A stretch of DNA of 60,411 nucleotides from Sideroxyarcus sp. (GTDB lineage Bacteria > Pseudomonadota > Gammaproteobacteria > Burkholderiales > Gallionellaceae). Numbering within the stretch: the stretch's first letter is position 1; each line of letters opens with the position of its first letter. The DNA lies in the NCBI GenBank assembly GCA_030652215.1, contig JAUSBC010000073.1, positions 1-60,411 on the forward strand, given 5' to 3'. Made by a program: the position numbers and the translations under genes. Positions 43,841-52,581 of this stretch are shown one piece after another. The notes under the pieces are model-generated. The model saw only the letters and a program-made list of their open reading frames with translations, had not been told where the DNA came from and ran no database searches.

Positions 43841-44989
43841 AATGTAGCCTCTGTAATTAAATGGTCGCGCGGTTTAGTGATCGCCGCACTATACGTGAGC
43901 ATGTTTGGCTGCGCCACTGCGCCCGCTCCGGAAGTGCCGGTTGTGCCTGAGGTACAGGCACCCGCGCAGGAACCCCTGCCTGCCGAGCCGCCTGTAGCGG
44001 TGCCGGATTTGCCGCCGCCTTCCGAGCCGCGCATACCGCACATCGCGCTTATCCTGCCTTTGAAATCGCCCGCCTTTGCGACTGCGGCCGACACCGTGCG
44101 TCAGGGCTTTTTTGCCGCCGCCAGCAAAGAAATGAACGGATTACCGGTGCGCGTCTACCCCTGCGTTGACGAGGCAACCGAGGTTGTCGCCCTGTACAAA
44201 CAGGCGCTGTCCAACGGCGCGGTTGCGGTAGCCGGTCCGCTGACCCGGGGCGGCGTTGCCGCGTTGGCCGCTAATTCGGAGTTGATGACGCCGACGCTGG
44301 CACTGAACATGATGGAGGACACGCGCGAAGATCGTCTTTATTTCTTCGGCCTGCCGCCGGAAACCGAAGCGCGTCAATCCGCACAGCGCGCCACAAACGC
44401 CGGCATCCTCACCGCCACCGTGGTTCACACCGGCACCCCGCTGAGCAAACGTCTGGCGCTGGCTTTTTCCGACGATTGGGAACGCTCGGGGGGCATTCTG
44501 CTGCCCGAGATTGTTTACAGCGGCGACCCAACGCCACTGAAAGAACTGGCGCAGGAACCTGGCCACTCGGTATTCCTCGCCGCCGAGATCGACAAGGCGC
44601 GTCTGCTGCGCCCGTATATTCACTCGTCGATACCGGTTTTCGCCACGTCGCAGATTTTCATCGGCAATGACAACACGCTGCTCAACTACGATCTGGCCGA
44701 CGTGCGTTTCGTCGACATGCCGTGGATGGTGCAGCCGGATCATCCGGCAGTCATGATTTATCCACGCATCGTGCCCACGATGTCGCCGGACATGGAGCGT
44801 TTGTATGCGCTGGGCATCGACGCCTATCGCCTGTTGCAAGTGCTGCTCCAACCAGACCCGACCCGCGCCCTGCCGCTGGACGGCGTGACCGGCAAGATCA
44901 CGCTGACCAAGCATGTGTTCCAGCGCGAGGGCGTGCTCGCCACCATGCGCCAGGGACAGGCCGTGGCCATCGAAAGCAAGTGGCGCTGA
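43835..44989 (+). CDS. lppC: LpoA/LppC-type outer membrane lipoprotein (PBP activator)
   Basis: The start [20 protein letters not shown] at 43835 gives 384 residues. A hydrophobic segment leads to SMFGC, a plausible if weak lipobox. A Pro/Val-rich linker of ~40 residues follows, then a periplasmic-binding-protein-like fold (IALILPLKSPAFATAADTV, YPCVDEATEVVALYKQAL, GPLTRGGVAALA). Members activate penicillin-binding proteins from the outer membrane. Length is shorter than E. coli LpoA because the N-terminal TPR-like domain is absent. It overlaps yraN by ten bases. Confidence 0.88.
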   Translation: MQNVASVIKWSRGLVIAALYVSMFGCATAPAPEVPVVPEVQAPAQEPLPAEPPVAVPDLPPPSEPRIPHIALILPLKSPAFATAADTVRQGFFAAASKEMNGLPVRVYPCVDEATEVVALYKQALSNGAVAVAGPLTRGGVAALAANSELMTPTLALNMMEDTREDRLYFFGLPPETEARQSAQRATNAGILTATVVHTGTPLSKRLALAFSDDWERSGGILLPEIVYSGDPTPLKELAQEPGHSVFLAAEIDKARLLRPYIHSSIPVFATSQIFIGNDNTLLNYDLADVRFVDMPWMVQPDHPAVMIYPRIVPTMSPDMERLYALGIDAYRLLQVLLQPDPTRALPLDGVTGKITLTKHVFQREGVLATMRQGQAVAIESKWR

Positions 44990-45324
44990 CAAAATCCGGC
45001 TCCCGGGCCGAACTGCTCGCTGCACAGTTTCTGCAGCGGCACGGCCTGAAGCTGGTCGAAAGCAATTTCCGCAGCCGCTTCGGCGAAATCGACCTGATTC
45101 TGCGCGAAGGAGAAACCTTGGTCTTCGCAGAGGTTCGCCAGCGCAGCCACAGCAACTTCGGCGGCGCAGCGGCCAGCATCGACAGCCGCAAACAGCATCG
45201 CCTCATCCTCACCGCCCAGCATTACCTCGCCGCGTTGCCGCATATTCCGCCCTGCCGATTCGATGCCCTGCTGCTGGATGCGGCCGAAAACATCGAGTGG
45301 GTCAAAAATGCGTTTGAGGCATAG
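44980..45324 (+). CDS. yraN: YraN family (UPF0102) nuclease-fold protein
   Basis: A 114-residue product from a GTG at 44980 inside the last codons of lppC. It shows the restriction-endonuclease-like core of UPF0102: RAELLAAQFLQRHGLKLVES, FRSRFGEIDLILREGETLVF and AEVRQRSHSNFGG (GEIDLI...FAEVR). Its function is unknown; a DNA-uptake or processing role is speculated for the family. No ATG is available in frame, so the alternative start is intrinsically non-ATG. Confidence 0.9.
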   Translation: MALTKSGSRAELLAAQFLQRHGLKLVESNFRSRFGEIDLILREGETLVFAEVRQRSHSNFGGAAASIDSRKQHRLILTAQHYLAALPHIPPCRFDALLLDAAENIEWVKNAFEA

Positions 45325-45350
45325 CCCAGATTTTCTATTGGGTAAACCGC

Positions 45351-45509
45351 GTCATTCCGGCCCTTCGTCAGGCTCAGGACGGGCTGACCTTCGGTCAGGC
45401 CGGAATCCAGTTTGGAATCAAATTCCCACGTAAGTGGGACAACGCTTTTGGCATTGTCTGCTTCGCAGCATGTTTATTGCTGCTGGATTCCGGCCTTCGC
45501 CGGAATGAC
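45351..45509. repeat. MITE-like element with inverted ends, copy 2
   Basis: Starts GTCATTCCGGCC and ends GGATTCCGGCCTTCGCCGGA followed by ATGAC, with interior TTCCCACGTAAGTGGGACAA and TGTTTATTGCTGCTGGATTC matching copy 1 at 35751-35874. The left end carries an extra ~36 bases of TCAGGCTCAGGACGGGCTGA type, itself a common repeat. It occupies the gap between yraN and the SIS-domain gene. Confidence 0.8.
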
Positions 45510-45534
45510 GGCCTAATGGATTATTTGGGTTTAA

Positions 45535-46163
<629 letters not shown>

Positions 46164-46164
<1 letters not shown>

Positions 46165-46733
46165 TGCGTTTTCCGTTTGTGTTCCTGATTGCGGCGTCCG
46201 GCCTGCTGCAGGGCTGCGTCGCACCCGTGGTTGCAGCGGGCGTGGGTACCGGCATGGTGATGTCTTCTGCCGACCGGCGCAGCGCCGGGACGATGCTCGA
46301 AGACGACACGATAGAGAGCAAAGCGCAGACCCGCATTGAAGAGAAATACAAAGACTCCGCACATGCGAACGTGATTGCATTCAACCGTTTTGCGCTGATC
46401 ACGGGCACGGTTTCCGGCGAAACGGCAAAAATGGACATTGAGCGCATCGTCGGCAGCATTCCCAACGTCAAGGGCATCGCCAACGAACTGGTTGTGGGTA
46501 GTGCAAGCGCCAACGGCACCCATGGCACCGATTCGCGCATTACGGGCAATGTGAAATTGCGTTTTGCAAAGAGCCCAGTTTTCAAGGCTGACCACATCAA
46601 GGTCGTCACCGAAAACAGCGTCGTGTATTTGATGGGTCTGGTGACTCATGCCGAAGCCGATGCCGCATCCGACATCGCCAGCACCACGGCTGGTGTGAGC
46701 AAGGTAGTCCGTGTTTTCGAGTACATAGACTAG
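46164..46733 (+). CDS. dolP: BON-domain outer membrane lipoprotein (DolP/YraP-like)
   Basis: The ATG at 46164 follows GGGAGGGGAG and gives 189 residues. A lipoprotein signal FVFLIAASGLLQGCVAP is followed by a glycine-rich start (GVGTGMVMSSADRRSAGTML) and two BON domains (TIESKAQTRIEEKYKDSA..., then DSRITGNVKLRFAKSP...VYLMGLVTHAEADAA). DolP stabilises the outer membrane at the division site. Its order after diaA is conserved. The stop TAG overlaps the following GTG. Confidence 0.93.
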
Positions 46734-47221
46734 TGCATTACCCCACGCCCAGTTTCGAGAGCAAGATCTGCAGCGGCGAGCAACTCGCCGCGCGCGTTGC
46801 CAAGCTGCCGCGCCCGCTGGTATTCACCAACGGCTGCTTCGACGTACTGCATCGCGGCCACGTCACCTATCTGGCACAGGCCAGAGCGCTGGGCGCGTCG
46901 CTCATCCTCGGCGTAAACAGCGATGCTTCGGTGAAGCGTCAAGGCAAAGGCGACGACCGCCCCATCAACGCCGAACAGGACCGTATGGCCGTACTGGCCG
47001 CGCTGGAATCGGTGAGCCTGGTGGTCAAATTCGACGAAGACACGCCGCTAAACCTCGTGCTGGCCTGCAAGCCCGACATGCTGGTCAAGGGCGGCGACTG
47101 GAAACCGGAGAACATCGTCGGCAGCAAGGAAGTGCTGGCCCGGGGCGGCAGCGTCCACAGCATTCCGTTCCTGCACGAACGCTCAACCACTGCATTACTT
47201 AAGAAGATACGTTCACTATGA
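46733..47221 (+). CDS. rfaE2: D-beta-D-heptose 1-phosphate adenylyltransferase
   Basis: Adds AMP to heptose-1-phosphate in the ADP-heptose pathway for lipopolysaccharide core. The 162-residue product corresponds to the C-terminal half of E. coli HldE: LVFTNGCFDVLHRGHVTYLA (nucleotidyltransferase HxGH motif), LGVNSDASVKRQGKGDDRPI and KPDMLVKGGDW. The kinase half is not encoded here. The start is GTG, overlapping the dolP stop by one base. It is coupled to the DUF971 gene by ATGA. Confidence 0.94.
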   Translation: MHYPTPSFESKICSGEQLAARVAKLPRPLVFTNGCFDVLHRGHVTYLAQARALGASLILGVNSDASVKRQGKGDDRPINAEQDRMAVLAALESVSLVVKFDEDTPLNLVLACKPDMLVKGGDWKPENIVGSKEVLARGGSVHSIPFLHERSTTALLKKIRSL

Positions 47222-47571
47222 CACCCACAGACATCATCCTGCACCAGCAATCCCGTATGCTTGAACTAGCGTTCGACGACGGCAAACGCTACAAACTGCC
47301 GTTCGAGTTCCTGCGCGTGTACTCGCCTTCCGCCGAAGTGCGCGGCCACGGCAAGGGCCAGGAAACCCTGCAAGTTGGCAAACGCAACGTGATGCTCACC
47401 GAGATCGAGCCGGCCGGCAGCTACGGCGTTAAATTGACGTTCGACGACGGCCACGACACCGGTTTGTATTCCTGGGAATATTTGCACGAGATGGGGCAAT
47501 ACCAGGATGCCATGTGGCACGATTATCTGGGCAAACTGGAAGAAGCGGGCGCATCGCGCGACAAGGCATAA
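47218..47571 (+). CDS. DUF971 (gamma-BBH_N-like) protein
   Basis: A 117-residue product with [32 protein letters not shown] and [16 protein letters not shown], matching the DUF971 domain found at the N-terminus of gamma-butyrobetaine hydroxylases and as a stand-alone protein. It is widespread upstream of ubiE in betaproteobacteria; function unknown, possibly iron-sulfur or ubiquinone related by context. The start overlaps the rfaE2 stop (ATGA). Confidence 0.88.
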   Translation: MTPTDIILHQQSRMLELAFDDGKRYKLPFEFLRVYSPSAEVRGHGKGQETLQVGKRNVMLTEIEPAGSYGVKLTFDDGHDTGLYSWEYLHEMGQYQDAMWHDYLGKLEEAGASRDKA

Positions 47572-47580
47572 TTTTCAACC

Positions 47581-47609
47581 GTTCGCCCTGAGCCAGTCGA
47601 AGGGTGAAC
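47581..47609. repeat. Short inverted repeat GTTCGCCCT...AGGGTGAAC
   Basis: A 29-base copy of the very common GTTCGCCCTGAGC-GTCGAAGGG genomic repeat, between the DUF971 gene and ubiE. Related fragments occur at 45361-45400 and 50060-50077. It lies upstream of the ubiE ribosome binding site (TAGGAG). Confidence 0.65.
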
Positions 47610-47632
47610 GTCCTATACATAGGAGCAACACC

Positions 47633-48364
47633 ATGGCAAAAACCCATTTCGGTTTCGAAACCGTAGACGAGACAGAAAAAGCCAAAAAAGTCGCAGGCGT
47701 CTTCACCTCCGTCGCCAGCAAGTACGACATCATGAACGACCTCATGTCGGTTGGCCTGCACCGCATCTGGAAGCGCTTCGCAGTCGGCTTGGCCAACGTG
47801 CATGAAGGCCAGCGCGTGCTGGACATCGCCGGCGGCTCAGGCGACATCGCACGCCTGTTCCTGGACAAGGTCGGCAGTCGCGGCCAAGTCGTGCTCACCG
47901 ACATCAACAACGCCATGCTGCGCGTCGGCCGCGACCGCCTGCTAGACGAAGGCAAGCCCACGCCCACCGCGCAGTGCGACGCCGAACACCTGCCCTTCCC
48001 CGACAACTATTTCGACTGCGTCAGCATCGCCTTCGGCCTGCGCAACGTCACCCACAAGGATGCCGCCCTGCGCGAGATGCACCGCGTGCTCAAACCCGGC
48101 GGACGAGTGATCGTGCTGGAATTCTCCAAAGTCGCGAAGCCGCTGGAAAAGATGTACGACCTCTATTCCTTCAAGCTGCTACCCAAAATGGGCGAGATCA
48201 TCGCCAACGACTCCGAAAGCTACCGCTACCTCGCCGAATCTATCCGCATGCATCCGGGACAGGAAGAACTGAAGCAGATGATGGTGGATGCGGGGCTGGA
48301 GCGAGTTGAGTACTTCAATATGACGGGTGGTGTGGTGGCGGTGCATCGGGGGTATAAGCTGTAA
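47633..48364 (+). CDS. ubiE: Ubiquinone/menaquinone C-methyltransferase UbiE
   Basis: SAM-dependent C-methylation in quinone synthesis. The 243-residue product starts [20 protein letters not shown] and shows [35 protein letters not shown] (SAM motif), [20 protein letters not shown] and the C-terminal [17 protein letters not shown]. All are diagnostic. It belongs with ubiB at 52.6 kb functionally but is in a different transcription unit. Confidence 0.97.
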   Translation: MAKTHFGFETVDETEKAKKVAGVFTSVASKYDIMNDLMSVGLHRIWKRFAVGLANVHEGQRVLDIAGGSGDIARLFLDKVGSRGQVVLTDINNAMLRVGRDRLLDEGKPTPTAQCDAEHLPFPDNYFDCVSIAFGLRNVTHKDAALREMHRVLKPGGRVIVLEFSKVAKPLEKMYDLYSFKLLPKMGEIIANDSESYRYLAESIRMHPGQEELKQMMVDAGLERVEYFNMTGGVVAVHRGYKL

Positions 48365-48387
48365 TACCTTCATTTGGGTAAATAATC

Positions 48388-48894
48388 ATGGCTATTTTGC
48401 GTGTTGCATCAATTCTTTTTCTTCTGTTTTCTTTTTCTGCGGCCAATGCGGAAAATTTACACATGACCAGCCTAAGCAATGTGAGCTATTGCGCCGTGTT
48501 AGAGCAAAATTTGCCGAAGCATTTGCCCGAAGTGCGACAAATCGCCGATCTTATAGGCGAAGAAACAACTCCAGATCTAGATTATTGCCATACAGACTTT
48601 AGTAAGTGCGATATACGAAATCTGAGGTTCAAAGGGCTAGAGTTGCGTCTTCTTCACAGAAAAACTAGCCATACTTTTTTTGTATTGTCCGCGAGGATAA
48701 GTGATGCGTCATGGAGTCTTCTACGTGATGTGCGTGCAGGGCAATCAGTATTTGAGGTAGAAAGGACTTTTGGGGTGACTTTCCCTCCCAAGTCCAATGT
48801 TGAAACACTTTGCGGAATGGAAAGCTGCATAAAGATATCCACAGTGAAGGGTAAGGTGAACGAACTTTTTATCGACTGCCAATCTGGCATATAG
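48388..48894 (+). CDS. Secreted hypothetical protein
   Basis: A 168-residue product with a clear signal peptide (ILRVASILFLLFSFSAANAE, cleavage after ANA). The mature part has six cysteines, consistent with a periplasmic disulfide-bonded protein (VSYCAVLEQNLPKHLPEVRQ, LCGMESCIKISTVKGKVNEL). I do not recognise a family. Base composition is more AT-rich than ubiE, so it may be a recent arrival. Confidence 0.7.
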   Translation: MAILRVASILFLLFSFSAANAENLHMTSLSNVSYCAVLEQNLPKHLPEVRQIADLIGEETTPDLDYCHTDFSKCDIRNLRFKGLELRLLHRKTSHTFFVLSARISDASWSLLRDVRAGQSVFEVERTFGVTFPPKSNVETLCGMESCIKISTVKGKVNELFIDCQSGI

Positions 48895-48920
48895 CTTGTG
48901 AGTCTGCGTAGCCCGCGTAG

Positions 48921-48940
48921 GGCGCAATCATTATTGCGCC
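48921..48940. repeat. Small palindrome GGCGCAAT...ATTGCGCC
   Basis: GGCGCAATCATTATTGCGCC, an 8-bp stem with a four-base loop, in the context GTAGGGCGCAATCATTATTG that is common as a dispersed intergenic repeat. It lies between the secreted and membrane hypothetical genes. Confidence 0.6.
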
Positions 48941-48981
48941 GGATGTAGACCACCGAATTTTCCGTACCTCCATTTAGTGTC

Positions 48982-49614
48982 ATGAAAAAACAGATTCTCG
49001 TTGCAATCATCAAACTGGCTTTGCTTTACTTGGCTTTGCCGTTGCTTCTCTTAGACTTGATCCTTATTCAGACCGCCGTCCCCAGACTGATCTTTGAAAC
49101 GCAGCCTTTTCTCTATTCCACCCTGTTTGTGCTGGTGATCGCCGTTGCCATCTCCGGCATGATCAAGTCGAAAACCCCCATTCTTTGGGCGTTGTTTTTG
49201 CTGTTGTATTCAGCCGTGTTTTTTGCTCAGCAGATGCATGCGGACGTTTTCGGAGTTCGATTCTCCGTCGTCACTTTGCTGATCGCCTTTACCTTCCTGG
49301 CTGGGACAATCAACTTTCTGTTCAGAAACCGAATTACCGAGCCATTGCTAGTATTGTTGCCGGTGTGTGCAGGTGCATGGCTTTACTTGTCATTCATTTA
49401 CCAGCCGAGTCTCGTCGCATGGGCAACTGTTTCGGCCGGAAAGAACGACGTAGCCTCGGCACTGCTCTCGGTATTTGGCGATTCTTCTACCAATCTGGTG
49501 ATGATGGCAATTGTCGTTGTTCCATCTGCGGTACTGTATTTCCTTGGCAAGCATGGATATGTGAGGCTTTATAATTACGCACTTGCCCGAATGCACGGCA
49601 ATTCGCAAGCGTAG
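48982..49614 (+). CDS. Hypothetical multi-pass membrane protein
   Basis: A 210-residue, highly hydrophobic product with about six membrane segments (first [20 protein letters not shown]; others near 45-60, 66-85, 92-112, 118-136 and 165-190). No motif or family recognised. It ends inside the REP-like repeat at 49611-49679, whose bases supply its stop codon. Confidence 0.65.
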   Translation: MKKQILVAIIKLALLYLALPLLLLDLILIQTAVPRLIFETQPFLYSTLFVLVIAVAISGMIKSKTPILWALFLLLYSAVFFAQQMHADVFGVRFSVVTLLIAFTFLAGTINFLFRNRITEPLLVLLPVCAGAWLYLSFIYQPSLVAWATVSAGKNDVASALLSVFGDSSTNLVMMAIVVVPSAVLYFLGKHGYVRLYNYALARMHGNSQA

Positions 49615-49679
49615 CCCGGATGGAATGCAATATATTCCGGGGGTATTTCCCCGGATTCCGCGCGCTTCATCCAGGCTAC
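49611..49679. repeat. REP-like inverted repeat GTAGCCCGGATGG...CATCCAGGCTAC
   Basis: The ends GTAGCCCGGATGG and CATCCAGGCTAC pair as an inverted repeat, with an inner hairpin ATTCCGGGGGTATTTCCCCG followed by GAT. This is the well-known CCCGGATT/AATGCAAT type dispersed repeat. It overlaps the last four bases of the upstream membrane protein gene. Confidence 0.75.
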
Positions 49680-49706
49680 ATTTTTTTAATTCTTCAAATG
49701 ACCACT

Positions 49707-50048
49707 ATGAGCACTTTACCCAAATGCCCCAAATGCAGTTCCGAATACACCTACGAAGACGGCAGCAACTACGTCTGCCCCGAATGCGCGCATGAGTGGT
49801 CGAAAGATGCGTCCGCCGATGCGGGCGAGCAAGCCAAGGTATTCAAGGATGCCTTCGGCAATGTGCTGGTGGACGGCGATTCCGTGACGGTGATCAAGGA
49901 CCTGAAGGTCAAGGGTTCGTCCTCGGTGGTGAAGGTGGGTACCAAGGTGAAGAACATCCGTCTGGTGGATGGCGATCATGATATTGACTGCAAGATTGAC
50001 GGTATTGGGCAGATGTCGCTGAAGACGGAGTTTGTGAAGAAGGCTTAA
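49707..50048 (+). CDS. yjdM: Zinc-ribbon protein YjdM (PhnA family)
   Basis: A 113-residue product starting [20 protein letters not shown], with a four-cysteine zinc ribbon (CPKC...CPEC) and then [40 protein letters not shown]. It matches E. coli YjdM/PhnA-family proteins in length and layout. The biochemical role is not established; despite the old name it is not phosphonoacetate hydrolase. An ATG nine bases upstream is an alternative start. Confidence 0.92.
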   Translation: MSTLPKCPKCSSEYTYEDGSNYVCPECAHEWSKDASADAGEQAKVFKDAFGNVLVDGDSVTVIKDLKVKGSSSVVKVGTKVKNIRLVDGDHDIDCKIDGIGQMSLKTEFVKKA

Positions 50049-50081
50049 GTTCGTTTTGTCGTTCATGGTTCGACAAGCTGT

Positions 50082-50135
50082 GCGTGTGCTGTTGGGGCGA
50101 ACGCCCCTTACAGCCACGGCCTACCCCTAGCGGGT
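50082..50135 (+). repeat. Dispersed repeat A, copy 2
   Basis: GCGTGTGCTGTTGGGGCGAA then CGCCCCTTACAGCCACGGCC and TACCCCTAGCGGGT. It matches the inverted copy at 22105-22158. The flanks GTTCATGGTTCGACAAGC and GCACCACGAAC form outer inverted ends. Confidence 0.6.
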
Positions 50136-50167
50136 GCACCACGAACGTTTTTTCGATGGAGTTTGAA

Positions 50168-50362
50168 ATGAGTGGCTGGGGTTGTCCGCATGAAGTTGAT
50201 GGCAAATGCCAGAAGGTGCTGAATAAGCCGTGTGATATCGGTATGAAGGGTTGCGTGCTGGCGGGACGTTTCCGTTTTGCCGATCCGAGTAAGAACCGGC
50301 CCAAGAAGACTCCGCTTAATGCCGCCGAGCCTTCTTCTTCCGACAATGACAAGCAGGATTAG
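50168..50362 (+). CDS. Small cysteine-motif protein
   Basis: A 64-residue product, MSGWGCPHEVDGKCQKVLNK then PCDIGMKGCVLAGRFRF. The four cysteines are spaced as in a small metal-binding or iron-sulfur knuckle (C-x7-C, C-x5-C). Similar small proteins are widespread in betaproteobacteria with no known function. Its stop overlaps the start of the downstream pseudouridine synthase, so the two are probably coexpressed. Confidence 0.75.
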   Translation: MSGWGCPHEVDGKCQKVLNKPCDIGMKGCVLAGRFRFADPSKNRPKKTPLNAAEPSSSDNDKQD

Positions 50363-50975
50363 CCTGCCGGAGCTGGTTTTCCATGACGATTCCCTGCTGG
50401 TAGTGAACAAGCCCTCCGGATTGCTGGCCGTGCCGGGGCGCGGTGCAGACAAGCAGGATTGTCTTTCTGCGCGCCTTCAACAGAATTTTCCCGATGCGCT
50501 GGTGGTACACAGGCTGGATATGTCGACTTCCGGCCTGATGGTGTTTGCGCGCGGTGCCGAAATGCAGCGTTGTTTGTCGCGCATGTTTCATGAGCGCGAG
50601 GTGGGTAAACGCTATGTGGCTGTGGTCGCGGGCAGACTGGAACCGGAGATCGGCGAGGTGGATTTGCCCATTGCGGCGGATTGGCCCAACCGGCCTCTGC
50701 GCATGATCGACGCCGAAATAGGTAAGCCCTCGCTCACCCGCTATCGCTCATTAGGCTTCTCTGCCGATACCAGCCGCGTCGAACTGGAACCTGTCACCGG
50801 CCGCACCCACCAATTGCGAGTGCACATGGCGGCCATCGGCCACCCCATTCTGGGCGATGCCTTGTATGGCGATGCTGACAGCGCGCCGCGTTTGCTACTG
50901 CATGCTGCCAGGCTCGAGTTCTCGCATCCTTTGACCGGTAAGCCGATGCATTTTGCCAGCGAGCCGCCTTTTTGA
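50346..50975 (+). CDS. RluA-family pseudouridine synthase
   Basis: Isomerises uridine in rRNA and/or tRNA. From MTSRISLPELVFHDDSLLVV (ATG 50346) it has 209 residues. The catalytic motif is VVHRLDMSTSGLMVFA with the conserved aspartate, preceded by NKPSGLLAVPGRG and followed by PVTGRTHQLRVHMAAIGHPI and LHAARLEF. The absence of an S4 domain and the length favour RluA or the related TruC-type synthase. It overlaps the small cysteine gene by 17 bases. Confidence 0.92.
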   Translation: MTSRISLPELVFHDDSLLVVNKPSGLLAVPGRGADKQDCLSARLQQNFPDALVVHRLDMSTSGLMVFARGAEMQRCLSRMFHEREVGKRYVAVVAGRLEPEIGEVDLPIAADWPNRPLRMIDAEIGKPSLTRYRSLGFSADTSRVELEPVTGRTHQLRVHMAAIGHPILGDALYGDADSAPRLLLHAARLEFSHPLTGKPMHFASEPPF

Positions 50976-51011
50976 CTCCGGGCAGAAACATTCCTTATAT
51001 CTTGCCTGGTC

Positions 51012-51017
51012 TATAAT
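51012..51017 (+). promoter_or_regulatory. Possible -10 box (TATAAT)
   Basis: TATAAT 35 bases before the ATG of the 125-residue membrane protein gene. A -35 match is poor (ATTCCT-like at about 50989). Confidence 0.35.
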
Positions 51018-51051
51018 CCACGCCGTTTCCACATCATTACAGGATTTCATC

Positions 51052-51429
51052 ATGCCCCTGCCCAAGAGTTTTCTGGCCGCCTTTGTTGCACTGGTGGCTA
51101 TCGTTTCGATCATCATGGCCGGTTACATCTGGCTCGCTTTGAGCTGGAGCTATTCGGAAGGCGAACGCGCCGGCTTCATGCAAAAGCTCTCGAGCAAGGG
51201 CTGGATTTGCAAGACCTGGGAGGGCGAGTTGTCCCTGGTGGCGCTGCCGGGAGCCGCGCCCGAGAAGTTCCTGTTTTCGGTGCGCGATGATGCCGTCGCA
51301 GCCAGAATCAACCAGCAGGCCGGACAGCGCGTTGTTTTGATTTACGAGGAACATCGCGGCTTGCCCACTTCGTGTTTCGGCGACACGGCTTATTTTGTCA
51401 CCGACATCAAGCTCGTTCAGCCCCAATAG
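51052..51429 (+). CDS. Membrane-anchored hypothetical protein
   Basis: A 125-residue product starting MPLPKSFLAAFVALVAIVSI, with one membrane anchor (about 7-28), then SWSYSEGERAGFMQKLSSKG, WICKTWEGELSLVALP and a strand-rich periplasmic part. Similar short proteins are frequent in betaproteobacteria and are sometimes mislabelled as 6-phosphogluconate dehydrogenase; I see no such domain. Function unknown. Confidence 0.75.
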   Translation: MPLPKSFLAAFVALVAIVSIIMAGYIWLALSWSYSEGERAGFMQKLSSKGWICKTWEGELSLVALPGAAPEKFLFSVRDDAVAARINQQAGQRVVLIYEEHRGLPTSCFGDTAYFVTDIKLVQPQ

Positions 51430-51523
51430 CAAGCTGCTCATTTCCCTGTTGCGACCGGGGCTATGCACCCGGTTGCTGCTGCTATACTCGCCGCTGTCTT
51501 ACCAACCATCCATAAGGAAATAC

Positions 51524-52366
51524 ATGAAACGTTTTACAGTTTTGCTGACCATCGTTTTGGCCTGTTTTTCTCTGCTCGCTACCAGCGCTGAAGCCAAGCG
51601 CTTCGGCGGCGGTTCCAGTTTCGGCAAACAGCGCACCATGAATGCCCCCGTGCAAAAAACACCCGCCGCTGCTCCGGCTCCCGGTACTCCGGGACAACCC
51701 GCTGCTGCTCCGCAACCCGCCGGTAACAAGTGGCTGGGTCCCCTGGCCGGTCTGGCTATTGGCGCCGGTTTGGGCGCGATGTTCGCCGGTTCCGGTTTGG
51801 GCGGCGGCATGGGTTCCATCCTGATGATGATTCTGGCCGGCGTCGCCATCTTCTTCGTGATCTCGATGTTCCGCCGCAAACAACAGCAACCGGCAATGCA
51901 GTACGCCGGTGCGGGTGCGCCTTACTCAGGTTCGCAAGAACACGTTCAACAACCGGTGGGCGGCGGTGTTGCTGCCCCGGTCGCTTCGGCCAACATTCCG
52001 GCTGACTTCCCCGTTGAAAGCTTCCTGCGCAACTCCAAAACTTCGTTCATTCGCCTGCAGGCCGCGAACGACCGCAAGGACCTGAACGACATCCGCGAAT
52101 ACACCACGCCCGAGATGTATGCCGAGATTTCCATGCAACTGCAGGAACGCGGCGATGCAGCGCAAAAGACCGATGTGGTCAGCGTGAATGCGGAATTGCT
52201 GGAAGTGAATACCGAGAACGACCACGCCATCGCCAGCGTGCGCCTGAGCGGTCAGTTGCGCGAGAACAACGGCGCGCCGGAGAGCTTCGACGAAATCTGG
52301 CATGTGCAGAAGAACCTGAAGGACGACAAGTCGGTCTGGTTACTGGCCGGAATCCAGCAAATTTAA
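51524..52366 (+). CDS. Tim44-like domain membrane protein
   Basis: From MKRFTVLLTIVLACFSLLAT (ATG 51524, AAGGA site) it has 280 residues. After a signal peptide (cleavage near SAEA) come a Gly/Phe-rich start (KRFGGGSSFGKQR), a Pro/Ala linker, one or two membrane segments rich in glycine (WLGPLAGLAIGAGLGAMFAG, MMILAGVAIFFVISMF) and a C-terminal Tim44-like domain (IPADFPVESFLRNSKTSFIR, MYAEISMQLQERGD, FDEIWHVQKNLKD). Bacterial members are inner-membrane proteins of unknown role. A TATACT box lies at 51483. Confidence 0.88.
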   Translation: MKRFTVLLTIVLACFSLLATSAEAKRFGGGSSFGKQRTMNAPVQKTPAAAPAPGTPGQPAAAPQPAGNKWLGPLAGLAIGAGLGAMFAGSGLGGGMGSILMMILAGVAIFFVISMFRRKQQQPAMQYAGAGAPYSGSQEHVQQPVGGGVAAPVASANIPADFPVESFLRNSKTSFIRLQAANDRKDLNDIREYTTPEMYAEISMQLQERGDAAQKTDVVSVNAELLEVNTENDHAIASVRLSGQLRENNGAPESFDEIWHVQKNLKDDKSVWLLAGIQQI

Positions 52367-52369
52367 GCG

Positions 52370-52510
52370 GGCATCTCTAGGAATCTACTGCGCGACCCGA
52401 TTGCTGCGTTGCAGCGGTACTCGCTTCCTCGCCTACCCACATGGTATGTCTCGTTGCTCCGTTCCGTGCGCCTTGCACTCGGGCCGCTCGCGACGATTCA
52501 TAGAGATACC
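52370..52510. repeat. Hairpin-forming dispersed element with 15-bp inverted ends
   Basis: The left end GGCATCTCTAGGAAT and right end ATTCATAGAGATACC are near-perfect inverted repeats (13 of 15) and pairing continues inward (GCGCGAC/GTCGCGAGC region). The interior reads GCTACTCGCTTCCTCGCCTA-like sequence (CGGTACTCGCTTCCTCGCCT). I recall closely similar elements ending in AGAGATGCCC in several betaproteobacterial genomes. It has no reading frame and sits in the 215-base gap before ubiB. Confidence 0.65.
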
Positions 52511-52532
52511 CTTTAAACTCAAGTAAACTAGA

Positions 52533-52566
52533 GGGCACGGCGGATTCGCCGTGCCCTTTTCTTTTT
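52533..52566 (+). terminator. Rho-independent terminator
   Basis: A perfect 10-bp stem GGGCACGGCG/CGCCGTGCCC with GATT loop, followed by TTTTCTTTTT. It ends the upstream Tim44-domain transcript and lies 16 bases before the ubiB ATG, so ubiB translation must depend on read-through or a promoter overlapping the hairpin. Confidence 0.9.
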
Positions 52567-52581
52567 GTTCGACTATTTGCG

